From the NCBI GenBank assembly GCA_041685145.1, contig JAWLGJ010000002.1:81403-145402 (forward strand): a stretch of 64,000 bases of DNA. Direction: 5' to 3'. The notes beneath the pieces were generated by a model, which worked only from the letters and a program-made list of their open reading frames with translations, was not told the DNA's origin and did no database searches. This DNA comes from JAWLGJ01 sp041685145. GTDB lineage: Bacteria; Pseudomonadota; Alphaproteobacteria; Rhodospirillales; Magnetospirillaceae. The position numbers and the translations under genes were made by a program. Every line of letters starts with the position of its first letter. The first letter of the stretch is position 1. Positions 17,526-26,900 of this stretch are shown here, one piece after another.

Positions 17526-19190
17526 TCAGTCGGCGTTGCGCCGCCGGTGCGTCGCCAGATAAGGCGGCGTGCGGGATTTCGGCACTCGCCGCACGAAGTT
17601 GTAGCGCGCCACGTGATAACTGGGATCGAAGCCGTAGAAGTTGAGCTTCATCCTCAGCAATTCCTCCCGGCGATAATCGTCCAGGGGCCGGGCCGCCTCG
17701 TCGGCCGCCCGCCGCCGCCTTTTCTCGGCCAGCAGCGCGCCGAGATGGGGATCGGCGGCCAGGCGCGTGGCGTAGTCCTCCACCCACGGCAGCACGGCGG
17801 CGCCGCGCGCCTCGATCACGGTGTCCACCAGTCCCAGGCGCCGCGCCTCGTCCACCCCCATCGGCAGCCGCGCCTGGGTGACGGCCTCGGCCCGCTCGGC
17901 GCCGCAGCGCCGGGGCAGCAGATAGGTCCAATACTCCGAGCCGTAGAGATTGCCCATCCCCTTGTAATGGGGGTTGAGCACCACGCCCCGGCGCGCCAGC
18001 ACCCGATCCGCCGCCAGGGCGAGGAAAACACCGCCGGCGCCGGCGCCACCGCGCAGCACCGCCACGATCAGCTTGTTCTCGGCGGTGACGATCGCCCGCG
18101 CGAGGTCATCGATGGCGTTGATGCTGCGCCACGACTCGTCGGCGGGACTGTCGGCGGCCTCGATCAGGTTGAGGTGGATGCCGTTGCACCAGAAATCGGG
18201 TCCGCCGGTCAGCACCAGCACCCGCGTCGGGCGGCGGCGGGCGGCGTTGAAGGCATCCAGGAGCCGTCGGCACTGCTCGACCCCCAGCGCGCCGTTGTGA
18301 AAGGCGAAGTGCAGGTAGCCCACCCCCGCCCGTTCCTCGTAGACGACATCTCCGGGGCCGTCCGCCACCGGCAGGTCCGCCACCGCCGCCCCGCCCAGCG
18401 CCAGACTCGCCGGCAGCTTGAAGTCCGGCTCGCCGTCGCGGCGACGCAGATGCCCCAGCCACACCGCCCCGTCGCGGGTGGCGCGGCAGACGGCGCCGCC
18501 GTCGCGGGCGCGGGCGATGAGGGCCCCCGGCAGCCCGCTCAACCCCGGCGCCGGGTGGGCGTCGTGCAGCATCACCGGCAGGCCGGCGAGGGTGTCGCGC
18601 AGGCCGGGATGGCCGTCGGCGGAGCGGATCTTGCGCAGAACCGTGGCGGTGTCGTCGGCCCGCCAGTCGATGGCGCGGTCGGCCTGGCGCATGGGCGGGC
18701 GCCACATATGGCGGCCGCACCGCCGGGGACGATCGCCGTTCGCCAGGCGCTCCAGCGCCTCGACCACCGCCGCCACCGCCGCCTCGGTGACCTCGTTGCG
18801 GTACAGGCTGCTCTTGGTGGCGGCGCGCATGGGGAACACGCGATGCGCCCACACCGGCCCGGCGTCCATCTCGGCCTCGGCCTGCAGCACCGTCACCCCC
18901 CATTCCGGCGCCTCGTCGAGGATGGCCCAGTCCAGGGCCGACGGCCCCCGGTCGCCGGGCGGGCCGGGATGCACCACTAGGCAGGGGCCGCGCCGCCACA
19001 CCGCCTCGGGAATGGCGCGCTTGAGGAAGGGCGCCACCACCACGTCCGGCCGCGCCAGGTCCACTGCCTCGGCGGTGACGGCATCGTCGATGTCGAACTC
19101 GACGGTAACCGTGTGGCCGCGCTCACGCAGATCCACGAACAGGCGCTGCGCCAGCGAATTGAAGGCATGGGTCAGGAGGAGAACGCGCAT
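17526..19190 (-). CDS. hypX: HypX/HoxX, CO-ligand-forming hydrogenase maturation protein
   Basis: 554 residues. The N-terminal half (to about residue 270) is a formyl-THF-dependent transferase-like domain with the HPGPPGDRGPSALDWAIL motif. The C-terminal half is a crotonase-like domain (GGAGAGGVFLALAAD, then NLYGSEYWTYLLPRR). HypX converts the formyl group of N10-formyl-THF to the CO ligand of the [NiFe] active site, known to support assembly under air. The start is ATG 19190, whose A ends the hypE stop (TGATG). It is the last gene of a hypABFCDEX operon, the order known from Ralstonia/Cupriavidus. Confidence 0.93.
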   Translation of the reverse strand: MRVLLLTHAFNSLAQRLFVDLRERGHTVTVEFDIDDAVTAEAVDLARPDVVVAPFLKRAIPEAVWRRGPCLVVHPGPPGDRGPSALDWAILDEAPEWGVTVLQAEAEMDAGPVWAHRVFPMRAATKSSLYRNEVTEAAVAAVVEALERLANGDRPRRCGRHMWRPPMRQADRAIDWRADDTATVLRKIRSADGHPGLRDTLAGLPVMLHDAHPAPGLSGLPGALIARARDGGAVCRATRDGAVWLGHLRRRDGEPDFKLPASLALGGAAVADLPVADGPGDVVYEERAGVGYLHFAFHNGALGVEQCRRLLDAFNAARRRPTRVLVLTGGPDFWCNGIHLNLIEAADSPADESWRSINAIDDLARAIVTAENKLIVAVLRGGAGAGGVFLALAADRVLARRGVVLNPHYKGMGNLYGSEYWTYLLPRRCGAERAEAVTQARLPMGVDEARRLGLVDTVIEARGAAVLPWVEDYATRLAADPHLGALLAEKRRRRAADEAARPLDDYRREELLRMKLNFYGFDPSYHVARYNFVRRVPKSRTPPYLATHRRRNAD

Positions 19191-20224
19191 CAGCATATGC
19201 GCGGCAGTTGCTCGCCCGCCAGCCAATCGACCACGCGCCGTCCGCCAAAACTGGTCTCCATCTGCACGAAGCGATGCGAATCGTCGATCACCTCGCCGAT
19301 GATGGCGGCATCGCGGCCCAGCGGATGGGCGCGCATGGCCGCCAGCAGGTCGTCGGCCCGCCCGCCGGGGCAGACGGCGACCATCTTGCCCTCGTTGGCG
19401 ATATACAGCGGGTCGAGGCCCAGCAACTCGCAGGCCCCCTTCACCGCTTCCTTCATCGGCAGGGCCTCCTCGCGGATGACCATGCCGACGCCCGATCGCT
19501 GCGCCAGTTCGTTGAGGGTGGCGGCCAAACCGCCGCGGGTGGGATCGCGCAGGCAGTGGATGTCGGGCACCGCCGCCACCATCGCCGCCACCAGCGTATG
19601 CAGCGCCGCCGAATCGGAGGCGAGGGCGGTCTCGAACTCAAGGTTCTCGCGCTTCGACAGCACCGCGACGCCGTGGTCGCCGAGGCTGCCGGAGACCAGC
19701 ACCGCGTCCCCTGGCCGGGCGCGATGGCCGGAAATGTCGATGCCTGGCGGCACGACGCCGACGCCGGCCGTGGTGATGAAGACGCCGTCGCCCTTGCCGC
19801 GCTCGACGACCTTGGTGTCGCCGGTGACCACCGGCACCCCCGCCTGCCGCGAGGCCCGCGCCATGCTCTCGACCACCGCCTTCAGGTCGGCGAGCGGCAG
19901 CCCCTCCTCGATGATAAAGCCCGCCGAGAGGTACAGCGGCCGGGCGCCGGCGGTGGCGAGGTCGTTGATGGTGCCGTGCACGGCCAGCGAGCCGATGTCG
20001 CCGCCGGGAAAGAACAGCGGCGCCACCACATAGCCGTCGGTGGACATCACCATGCGGCCTGCCGGAACCTCGAAGGCGGCGTGGTCGTCCTGGCGGCGCA
20101 GCATGTCGTTGTCGAAGGCGGCGACGAAAAGTTCGTCGATAAGCTGCGCCATCGCGCGGCCGCCGCCGCCGTGGGTCATGTCGACGCGGCCGTGCCGCCA
20201 GTCGATGCGGGAAGAATGGTTCAT
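19190..20224 (-). CDS. hypE: HypE, carbamoyl dehydratase for the [NiFe] CN ligand
   Basis: 344 residues, PurM-like fold (MTHGGGGRAMAQLI near the N-terminus, STDGYVVAPLFFPGGDIGSLA). It ends in the invariant PRIC, whose C-terminal cysteine accepts the carbamoyl group from HypF and is dehydrated to thiocyanate. The start at 20224 overlaps the hypD stop by four bases (ATGA) and its stop overlaps hypX by one base. Confidence 0.96.
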   Translation of the reverse strand: MNHSSRIDWRHGRVDMTHGGGGRAMAQLIDELFVAAFDNDMLRRQDDHAAFEVPAGRMVMSTDGYVVAPLFFPGGDIGSLAVHGTINDLATAGARPLYLSAGFIIEEGLPLADLKAVVESMARASRQAGVPVVTGDTKVVERGKGDGVFITTAGVGVVPPGIDISGHRARPGDAVLVSGSLGDHGVAVLSKRENLEFETALASDSAALHTLVAAMVAAVPDIHCLRDPTRGGLAATLNELAQRSGVGMVIREEALPMKEAVKGACELLGLDPLYIANEGKMVAVCPGGRADDLLAAMRAHPLGRDAAIIGEVIDDSHRFVQMETSFGGRRVVDWLAGEQLPRIC

Positions 20225-21366
20225 GGCGCGCTCGCGGAGGGTTGCGGGCCGCGGAAGCGGCCATAGGTCCAGTGGGCGGCGCAGGCGCCCTCGGCCGAAA
20301 CCATGCACGAGCCCATCGGGGTTTCGGGGGTGCAGGCGGTGCCGAAGAGCTTGCAGTCCGCCGGCGCCTTGACGCCGCGCAGGATGGCGCCGCACTCGCA
20401 GGCCTTGTGGTCGGGAACGCTGCGCGCCGGCAGGTGGAAACGGCGTTCGGCGTCGAAGTCGCCATAGGCGGCCTTGATCCGCAGCGCCGAATACGGCACC
20501 ACCCCCAGGCCGCGCCATTCGAAGCTCTTGCGCAGTTCCATCACCTCCGCCACCAGCGCCTGCGCCTTGGCGTTGCCATCGCGGCTGACGGCGCGGCTGT
20601 ATTCGTTCTCGACCTCGCAACGCCCCTGGTTGATCTGGCGCACCAGCATCAGGATGGCCTGCATCACGTCCAGGGGCTCGAAACCGGCGATGACCACCGG
20701 CTTCCGGTATTCCTCGGCAAAGTACTCGTAGGGGCGCGCGCCGATGACGGTCGAGACGTGGGCGGGGCCGATGAAGCCGTCCAGCGGCACCGTCCCCAGG
20801 CCGCGCACGTCCGGGCTCTCCAGGATGTTCTGGATCGCCGCCGGGGTGAGCACATGGTTGCAGAACACCGAGAAATTCGCCAGTCCCAGCGCCGCCGCCT
20901 GCCGGATCACCACCGCCGTCGGCGGCGTGGTGGTCTCGAAGCCGATGGCGAAGAACACCACCTCGCGCTCGGGATTCGCCTGGGCGATGGCCAGGGCGTC
21001 GGCGGCGGAATAGACCATGCGCACGTCCGCCCCCGCCGCCTTGGCCTTGATGAGGCTGCTGCGCCCCGACCCCGGCACCCGCATCACGTCACCATAGGTG
21101 GACAGCACCACCCCCTCGGCGGCGGCCAGGGCGATGGCGTTGTCGATGCGGGCCACCGGCAGCACGCAGACCGGGCATCCCGGCCCGTGGATCAGGCGCA
21201 CATCCGCCGGGAGCAGGTCGGCGATGCCGTAGCGGGCGATGGCATGGGTGTGGCCGCCGCAGAACTCCATCAGGTGATAGCGGCGGCCGGGGCGGACCTC
21301 GGCGGCGACCGCCCGCGCCAGGCCGCGCGCCAAGCCACCGTCGCGGAACTCGTCGACGTATTTCAT
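20221..21366 (-). CDS. hypD: HypD, Fe(CN)2CO assembly scaffold
   Basis: 381 residues. Conserved segments include MEFCGGHTHAIARYG, GPGCPVCVLP, YGDVMRVPGS, FFAIGFETTTP and the C-terminal iron-sulfur cysteines (DHKACECGAILRG, LFGTACTPETPMGSCMVSAEG). HypD with HypC holds the iron while CN and CO ligands are attached. The start MKYVDEF at 21366 overlaps the hypC stop by four bases (ATGA). Confidence 0.96.
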   Translation of the reverse strand: MKYVDEFRDGGLARGLARAVAAEVRPGRRYHLMEFCGGHTHAIARYGIADLLPADVRLIHGPGCPVCVLPVARIDNAIALAAAEGVVLSTYGDVMRVPGSGRSSLIKAKAAGADVRMVYSAADALAIAQANPEREVVFFAIGFETTTPPTAVVIRQAAALGLANFSVFCNHVLTPAAIQNILESPDVRGLGTVPLDGFIGPAHVSTVIGARPYEYFAEEYRKPVVIAGFEPLDVMQAILMLVRQINQGRCEVENEYSRAVSRDGNAKAQALVAEVMELRKSFEWRGLGVVPYSALRIKAAYGDFDAERRFHLPARSVPDHKACECGAILRGVKAPADCKLFGTACTPETPMGSCMVSAEGACAAHWTYGRFRGPQPSASAP

Positions 21367-21596
21367 TCCCGCGCCGCCGCCGCCGCCGCCATCTCGGCGA
21401 ACAGGGCCAGCGTCTTGGCGGCCTCGTCGGCGTCCACCTTCGACAGCGCGAAGCCGACATGCACGATGACGTAGTCGCCCGGCCGCACGTCCTCGACCAG
21501 CGCGAGCGAGATTTCCTTGCCGACCCCGCCCAGTTCGACGCGGGCGCGCTCGTCCTCCATCACCTCGGTCACCAGCGCCGGCAGGGCCAGACACAT
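21363..21596 (-). CDS. hypC: HypC/HybG family hydrogenase chaperone
   Basis: 77 residues, begins MCLALPA with the essential Cys2, followed by the typical GVGKEISLALVEDVRPGDYVIVHVGFALSKVD core. It carries iron with HypD and delivers the completed Fe(CN)2CO unit to the large subunit. The gene begins 2 bases after the hypF stop and overlaps hypD by four bases. Confidence 0.96.
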   Translation of the reverse strand: MCLALPALVTEVMEDERARVELGGVGKEISLALVEDVRPGDYVIVHVGFALSKVDADEAAKTLALFAEMAAAAAARE

Positions 21597-21598
21597 GG

Positions 21599-22675
21599 CT
21601 ACAGATCTCCCCTTTCCACGGCCAGCGCGGCCACCCACGCCTGGCCGAAGCTCACCGCCGGGTCGCCGGGCGGCAGCCGCGCCGCCGTCAGCGGCTCCAG
21701 GCCACGCCGGGCCAGTTCCGCGGTCAGTCCCCCGGTCAGCACCCGGTTATAGAAGCAGCCGCCCCCCAGGCAAACGGTGCCCGTGCCGGCGGCGCGCGCG
21801 CCCCACTCCACCCAGTCGGCCAGCGCCGCGACCAGCGTGCCGTGGAAGAGGTCGGCGCCGGCGGCCGCGTCCATCGCCGTCAGGCGCTCCAGCAGCGGCA
21901 ACAGGTCGAGGACGCCCTCCTCCCGCCGCCAGCCGCCGTCCAGGACGCGCGGCGCGCTCACCATTGCCTCCAGGGCCATCGGCGCCTGCCCCTCGAAGGC
22001 GGCGACGGGATAGACGCCCAACAGGCCGCAGGCGGCGTCGAACAGGCGCCCGGCGGACGAGGTGGCGGGGCAGTTGACGCCACGCGCCAGCACCTGCCCC
22101 AGAAGGGCGGCCGCCCGGTGGTCGGCGAAGCGGCGGGCGATCTCGTCCCCCCGGCCCATGCGGTGCAGGGCGGCGGCGGCCATCCGCCACGGCTCGCGCG
22201 CCGCCACGTCGCCGCCGGGCTGCGCCAGCGGCGCCAGATGCCCGAGGCGGCGATAGGCGGGGCCGTCGACGAGCAGCAGCTCCCCGCCCCAGCTTTCGTT
22301 GCCGGGTCCAAGGCCGAAACCGTCCAGCGCCAGACCCAGCACCGGGCGCTCGACGCCGTGCTCGGCGCACAGGGCGGCAATGTGGGCGTGGTGATGTTGC
22401 ACCGCCAGCGCCGGCAGGCCCAGGGCCCCGGCATGGCGGGTGGAGTGGAAGTCGGGGTGCAGGTCGTGCGCCACCGCCCGCGGCGCCGTCCGCCCGCCCA
22501 GCGCGGCGACACTGGCCTCGAAGGCGCGAATGGCTTCGGGCGTGCCCAGGTCGCCATGATCCCCCGACAGCAGCGCCTCGGCGCCGCGTGTGGCGCAGAC
22601 GGTGTTCTTGAGATAGGCGCCCAGCCCCAACACCTCGGGCACCGGCCGCGACAACGGAATGGCGGAGAACATCAT
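21599..22675 (-). CDS. hypF: HypF1-like truncated carbamoyltransferase (C-terminal half only)
   Basis: 358 residues, about half of a standard HypF (near 750). Only the C-terminal Kae1-like carbamoyltransferase part is present: PEVLGLGAYLKNTVC at the start, HPDFHSTRHA, VQHHHAHIAALCAEHG metal-binding histidines, LDGFGLG, and CLGGGCFYNRVL near the end. The acylphosphatase, zinc-finger and YrdC-like domains are absent, as in HypF1 of Ralstonia eutropha. The start ATGATG at 22675 overlaps the hypB stop by four bases, so the shortness is not caused by a wrong start. A full HypF or separate YrdC/acylphosphatase is expected elsewhere. Confidence 0.9.
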   Translation of the reverse strand: MMFSAIPLSRPVPEVLGLGAYLKNTVCATRGAEALLSGDHGDLGTPEAIRAFEASVAALGGRTAPRAVAHDLHPDFHSTRHAGALGLPALAVQHHHAHIAALCAEHGVERPVLGLALDGFGLGPGNESWGGELLLVDGPAYRRLGHLAPLAQPGGDVAAREPWRMAAAALHRMGRGDEIARRFADHRAAALLGQVLARGVNCPATSSAGRLFDAACGLLGVYPVAAFEGQAPMALEAMVSAPRVLDGGWRREEGVLDLLPLLERLTAMDAAAGADLFHGTLVAALADWVEWGARAAGTGTVCLGGGCFYNRVLTGGLTAELARRGLEPLTAARLPPGDPAVSFGQAWVAALAVERGDL

Positions 22676-23436
22676 CGGCCGCCCCGCGACGCCTCGATCC
22701 ACGCATACCAGTCGGCCAGCCCCTGGCCGCCGGTGGCGGAGACCTGCAACACCTCGATGCCGGGATTGACCCGGCGCGCGTATTCGATGCAGCGCCCGAC
22801 ATCGAAGGACAGATGCGGCAGCAGGTCGATCTTGTTCAGGAGCATCAGCCGCGCGGCGTGGAACATGTCGGGGTATTTCAGCGGCTTGTCCTCGCCCTCG
22901 GTGACCGACAGGATGACCACCTTCGCCGCCTCGCCCAGGTCGAAGGCCGCCGGGCAGACCAGGTTGCCGACATTCTCGATGAACAGCACGCCCCCGGCCG
23001 GCGGCTCCAGCCGCTCCAGCGCGTGGGCGACCATGTGGGCGTCGAGATGGCAGCCCTTGCCGGTGTTGACCTGCACCGCCGCGACGCCGGTGGCGCGAAT
23101 GCGCTCGGCGTCCATGCTGGTGTGCTGGTCGCCCTCGATCACCGCCAGCGGCACCCGCCCGCCCATCTCGCGCACCGTCCGGCACAACAGTGTCGTCTTG
23201 CCGGAACCGGGGCTGGAAACGAGGTTGAAGGCGGTAACGCCGCGCTCGCGCAGCCGGGCGCGGTTGCGCGCCGCGTAGGCGTCGTTGTGGCCGAGGATGT
23301 CGGCCTCGATGCGCACCATGCGTGCCTGGTCCAGCCCCGGCGCGTGGCCAAACCGCAGGGCGCCATCGGCGCCCTCACCGTGCTCGTGCCCGTGGTCGTG
23401 GGGGTGCGAATGGCCGCAGCCGCACACGGTGCACAT
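22672..23436 (-). CDS. hypB: HypB, GTPase for nickel insertion
   Basis: 254 residues. N-terminal high-affinity nickel motif MCTVCGCG (Cys2, Cys5, Cys7) is followed by a short His-rich stretch (HSHPHDHGHEHG). The P-loop SSPGSGKTTLL, the IEGDQHTSMDAERI segment and the NKIDLLPHL guanine-specificity motif are present. It works with HypA to load nickel into the hydrogenase. It overlaps hypA by one base (TGATG) and hypF by four. Confidence 0.96.
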   Translation of the reverse strand: MCTVCGCGHSHPHDHGHEHGEGADGALRFGHAPGLDQARMVRIEADILGHNDAYAARNRARLRERGVTAFNLVSSPGSGKTTLLCRTVREMGGRVPLAVIEGDQHTSMDAERIRATGVAAVQVNTGKGCHLDAHMVAHALERLEPPAGGVLFIENVGNLVCPAAFDLGEAAKVVILSVTEGEDKPLKYPDMFHAARLMLLNKIDLLPHLSFDVGRCIEYARRVNPGIEVLQVSATGGQGLADWYAWIEASRGGR

Positions 23437-23777
23437 CACTCGACCTCCACTTCCTTGACCCGCAGTTCCTCGCCGGCGGTGATATGAAGATCGTGGCCGC
23501 CGCAGCCGGGGCAAGGGTCGAAACGCTGCGCGATTTCGACGTCCCTGGCGCAGGTCGGGCACCAGGCGGCGCCCTCGACCCGCAGGATGTCGAGCCGGGC
23601 GCCATCGGCCACGCTGTCGCGTGCCGCCGCCTGAAAGCAGAACGCGATGGCCTCGGGGGCGACATGCGACAGCGCGCCGATCTCCAGCCACACCCGCCGG
23701 ACCCGGCTGAAGCCCTGCCGCGCCGCCTCTTGCTCCAGGATACGCACCACGCTCTCGGTCAGCGACATTTCATGCAT
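23436..23777 (-). CDS. hypA: HypA, nickel chaperone
   Basis: 113 residues, begins MHEMSLTESV with the nickel-binding His2. The structural zinc site is formed by Cys73, Cys76, Cys89 and Cys92 (CPTC and CPGC). First gene of the hypABFCDEX operon; the ATG at 23777 follows GGAGTAAAG. The 154 bases to the divergent putA must hold both promoters, though I see no confident sigma54 or sigma70 elements. Confidence 0.96.
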   Translation of the reverse strand: MHEMSLTESVVRILEQEAARQGFSRVRRVWLEIGALSHVAPEAIAFCFQAAARDSVADGARLDILRVEGAAWCPTCARDVEIAQRFDPCPGCGGHDLHITAGEELRVKEVEVE

Positions 23778-23931
23778 TCTTTACTCCATACCACCCCGCA
23801 CCGCGATGCAAGTCGTCGTCGACAGCGCGTGATTGCGGCCCCCCGCCCGCTGCGTACATAGTCTTGGGGGAAGGTGCCCGCCCGGCCGCTACGCCGGGGC
23901 GGCGGCGCCCGCGAGACGGAGGACGAAGGCC

Positions 23932-26900
23932 ATGCGGTTCGACCGGCCGTCCATTCTCGATTCGGACCTCTACCGTGCTGTGGCGGCGGCGTACCGCGCC
24001 GACGAAACCCGGCACGTCGCGGCGCTGCTGCCGGCGGCCGAGCTGCCGCCGGCGGCCAAGGCCCGCGTCGCCGAACGCGCGCGGGCGCTGGTGATGGCCA
24101 TGCGCCGGGCGCGGAAGACCAAAAGCGGCATCGACGCCTTCATGCACGAATACGAGTTGTCCAGCCAGGAAGGCGTGGTGTTGATGTGCCTGGCCGAGGC
24201 GCTGTTGCGCGTGCCCGACGCGGAGACCGTGGACAGGCTGATCGAGGACAAGATCGGCACCACCGAATGGGAAAGGCATCTGGGCCACAGCGATTCGGTG
24301 TTCGTCAACGCCTCGACTTGGGCCTTGATGCTGACGGGGCGCCTGTTGCGCCGGGAAGACCGCCCCGAGCACCGCTTCGGCGCCGTGCTGCAACGGCTGG
24401 TGCGGCGCAGCGGCGAGCCGGTTATCCGCCGCGCCCTGCGCCAGGCTATGCGCATTCTCGGCCGCCAGTTCGTCATGGGCCGCAGCATCGACGAGGCCCT
24501 GAAGCGCGCCCGGCCGATGGAGGCCAGGGGCTACCGCTATTCCTACGACATGCTGGGCGAGGCGGCACGCACCGACGCCGACGCGAAACGCTATTTGGAG
24601 TCCTATCGCGCCGCCATCGCGGCCATCGGCGCCCAGGCGGCGGGCCGCGGCCCGCTGGCGGCGGCGGGCGTGTCGGTGAAGCTGTCGGCCCTGCATCCCC
24701 GCTATGAACTGGCGCAGCGGCGGCGGGTTCTCGACGAGTTGCTGCCGCGCCTTCGGGCGCTGTGCGCCCTCGCCGCCGACCATGACATCGGCCTGACCAT
24801 CGACGCCGAGGAGGCGGCCCGCCTGGACCTGTCGATGGAACTGCTGGAAGCGGTGTCGGCCGACCCGTCCCTTAAGGGGTGGCAAGGGCTGGGGCTGGCG
24901 GTGCAGGCCTATCAGAAACGCGCCTATCCCCTCGTCGATTGGCTGGTGGACTTGGCGCGGCGGCACCGCCGGCGGCTGATGGTGCGGCTGGTCAAGGGCG
25001 CCTATTGGGACACCGAGATCAAGCTGGCGCAGACTCAGGGCCTCGAGGGCTATCCGGTGTTCACCCGCAAGGTCGCCACCGATGTCTCCTATCTTGCCTG
25101 TGCCGCCAAGCTGCTGGCGGCGCGGCCGCATGTCTATCCGCAGTTCGCCACCCACAACGCCCACACGGTGGCCGCCGTGCTGGAGATGGCCGGCGCCGGC
25201 GGCGGATTCGAATTCCAGCGCCTGCACGGCATGGGCGAGGAGCTTTACGACGACATCGTCGGCGGCGGCAACGACGGCGGCGGAGCCGTGCCGTGCCGGG
25301 TGTACGCCCCGGTGGGCAGCCACGAGGACTTGCTGCCCTATCTGGTGCGCCGGTTGTTGGAGAACGGCGCCAACACCTCCTTCGTCAACCGCATTGTCGA
25401 CGAGGCCACGCCCGTGGACGAGATCATCGCCGACCCGGTGGCGACGCTGGCCGGCCTGGCGCGCGTTCCGCACCCGCGCATTCCCCTGCCGGCCGACATC
25501 TACGGAGCCGGCCGCCGCAACGCCCGGGGCGTCGATCTCGACGACCCGCGTCAGCTTGAATGGCTGGCCGAGGCAATGCGCCGGGCCGACGCCCGCGCCT
25601 GGCGCGCCGGCCCCATCATCGGCGGCGTCATGCACGACGAGGGCGGCGTTGCCGTCACCTCGCCGGCGGACCGCACCCGGCAGGTGGGAACGGTGGCCCC
25701 TGCCCGCCGCGCGCATCTCGACGAGGCCCTGGACCGCGCCCGGCGCGCCGCCGCCGACTGGGACGCCGTGCCGGTCGAGCAGCGGGCCGCCTGTCTCGAC
25801 CGCCTGGCCGACCTGTACGAGCAGGAATTGCCGGCGCTGGTGGCGCTGTGCGCCCGCGAGGCCGGAAAGCACATCCCCGACGGCGTCGCCGAGGTGCGCG
25901 AGGCGGTGGATTTCTGCCGCTACTATGCCCAGCAGGCCCGCGAGCGGCTGCGGCCGATGCCGCTGCCCGGCCCCACCGGCGAAGGCAACCGCCTGAGCCT
26001 GCACGGGCGCGGCGTCTTCGCCTGCATCAGCCCGTGGAACTTTCCGCTGGCTATCTTCACCGGCCAGGTGACGGCGGCGCTGGCCGCCGGCAACACCGTC
26101 ATCGCCAAACCGGCGGAGCAGACCGCGTTGATCGGCGCCTTCGCGGTGCGGTTGATGCACCGCGCCGGGGTGCCGGCGGACGCCCTGCAGTTCCTGCCCG
26201 GCGACGGCCCCGGCGTCGGCGCGCCGCTGGTCGCCGACGCGCGCGTCGACGGCGTCGCCTTTACCGGCTCGGTGGCGACGGCACACGCCATCAACCGGGC
26301 CCTGGCCGGTCGCGACGGCCCCATCGTGCCCTTCATCGCCGAAACCGGCGGGCAGAACGCCATGATCGTCGACTCCACCGCCCTGCCCGAGCAGGTCGTG
26401 GCCGACGTCATCCGCTCCAGCTTCCAGAGTGCCGGGCAACGGTGCTCGGCGCTGCGGGTGCTGTATGTGCAGGAGGACATCGCGCCCCGCCTCGTCGAGA
26501 TGCTGACCGGCGCCATGCGGGAACTGTGCATCGGCGACCCCTGGGACATCCGCACCGACGTTACCCCGGTCATCGACGAGGAGGCGCGCCGGGCGCTGCT
26601 GCGGCACATCGAGCGCATGAGCCGCGAGGCGCGGCTGTTGCATCGCTGCGACCTGCCGGCGGCGACCGGCAACGGCAGTTTCGTGGCGCCGCACGCCTTC
26701 GAGGTCGGCGATATCGCCGCCATCGGCGGCGAACATTTCGGCCCCATTCTGCATGTGATCCGGTTCCGGGCCGACGAACTGGACCGGGTGATCGAGGAGA
26801 TCAATGCCGCCGGCTATGGCCTGACCTTCGGCATCCACAGCCGCATCGACGCCCGCGCCGCCTACGTCACCGGGCGCATCCGCGCCGGCAACCTCTATGT

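Noticed and set aside
17375..17644. 89-residue plus-strand open frame at the hypX end
   Set aside because: It straddles the intergenic region and the antisense of hypX, has no ribosome binding site and no recognisable motif.
21599..23185. 528-residue version of HypF starting inside hypB
   Set aside because: The first 170 residues are out-of-frame hypB sequence rich in Arg/Ala/Gly. The true start at 22675 overlaps the hypB stop by four bases.
23778..23931. sigma54 promoter upstream of hypA
   Set aside because: No GG-N10-GC element with the expected flanks could be aligned in this 154-base gap.
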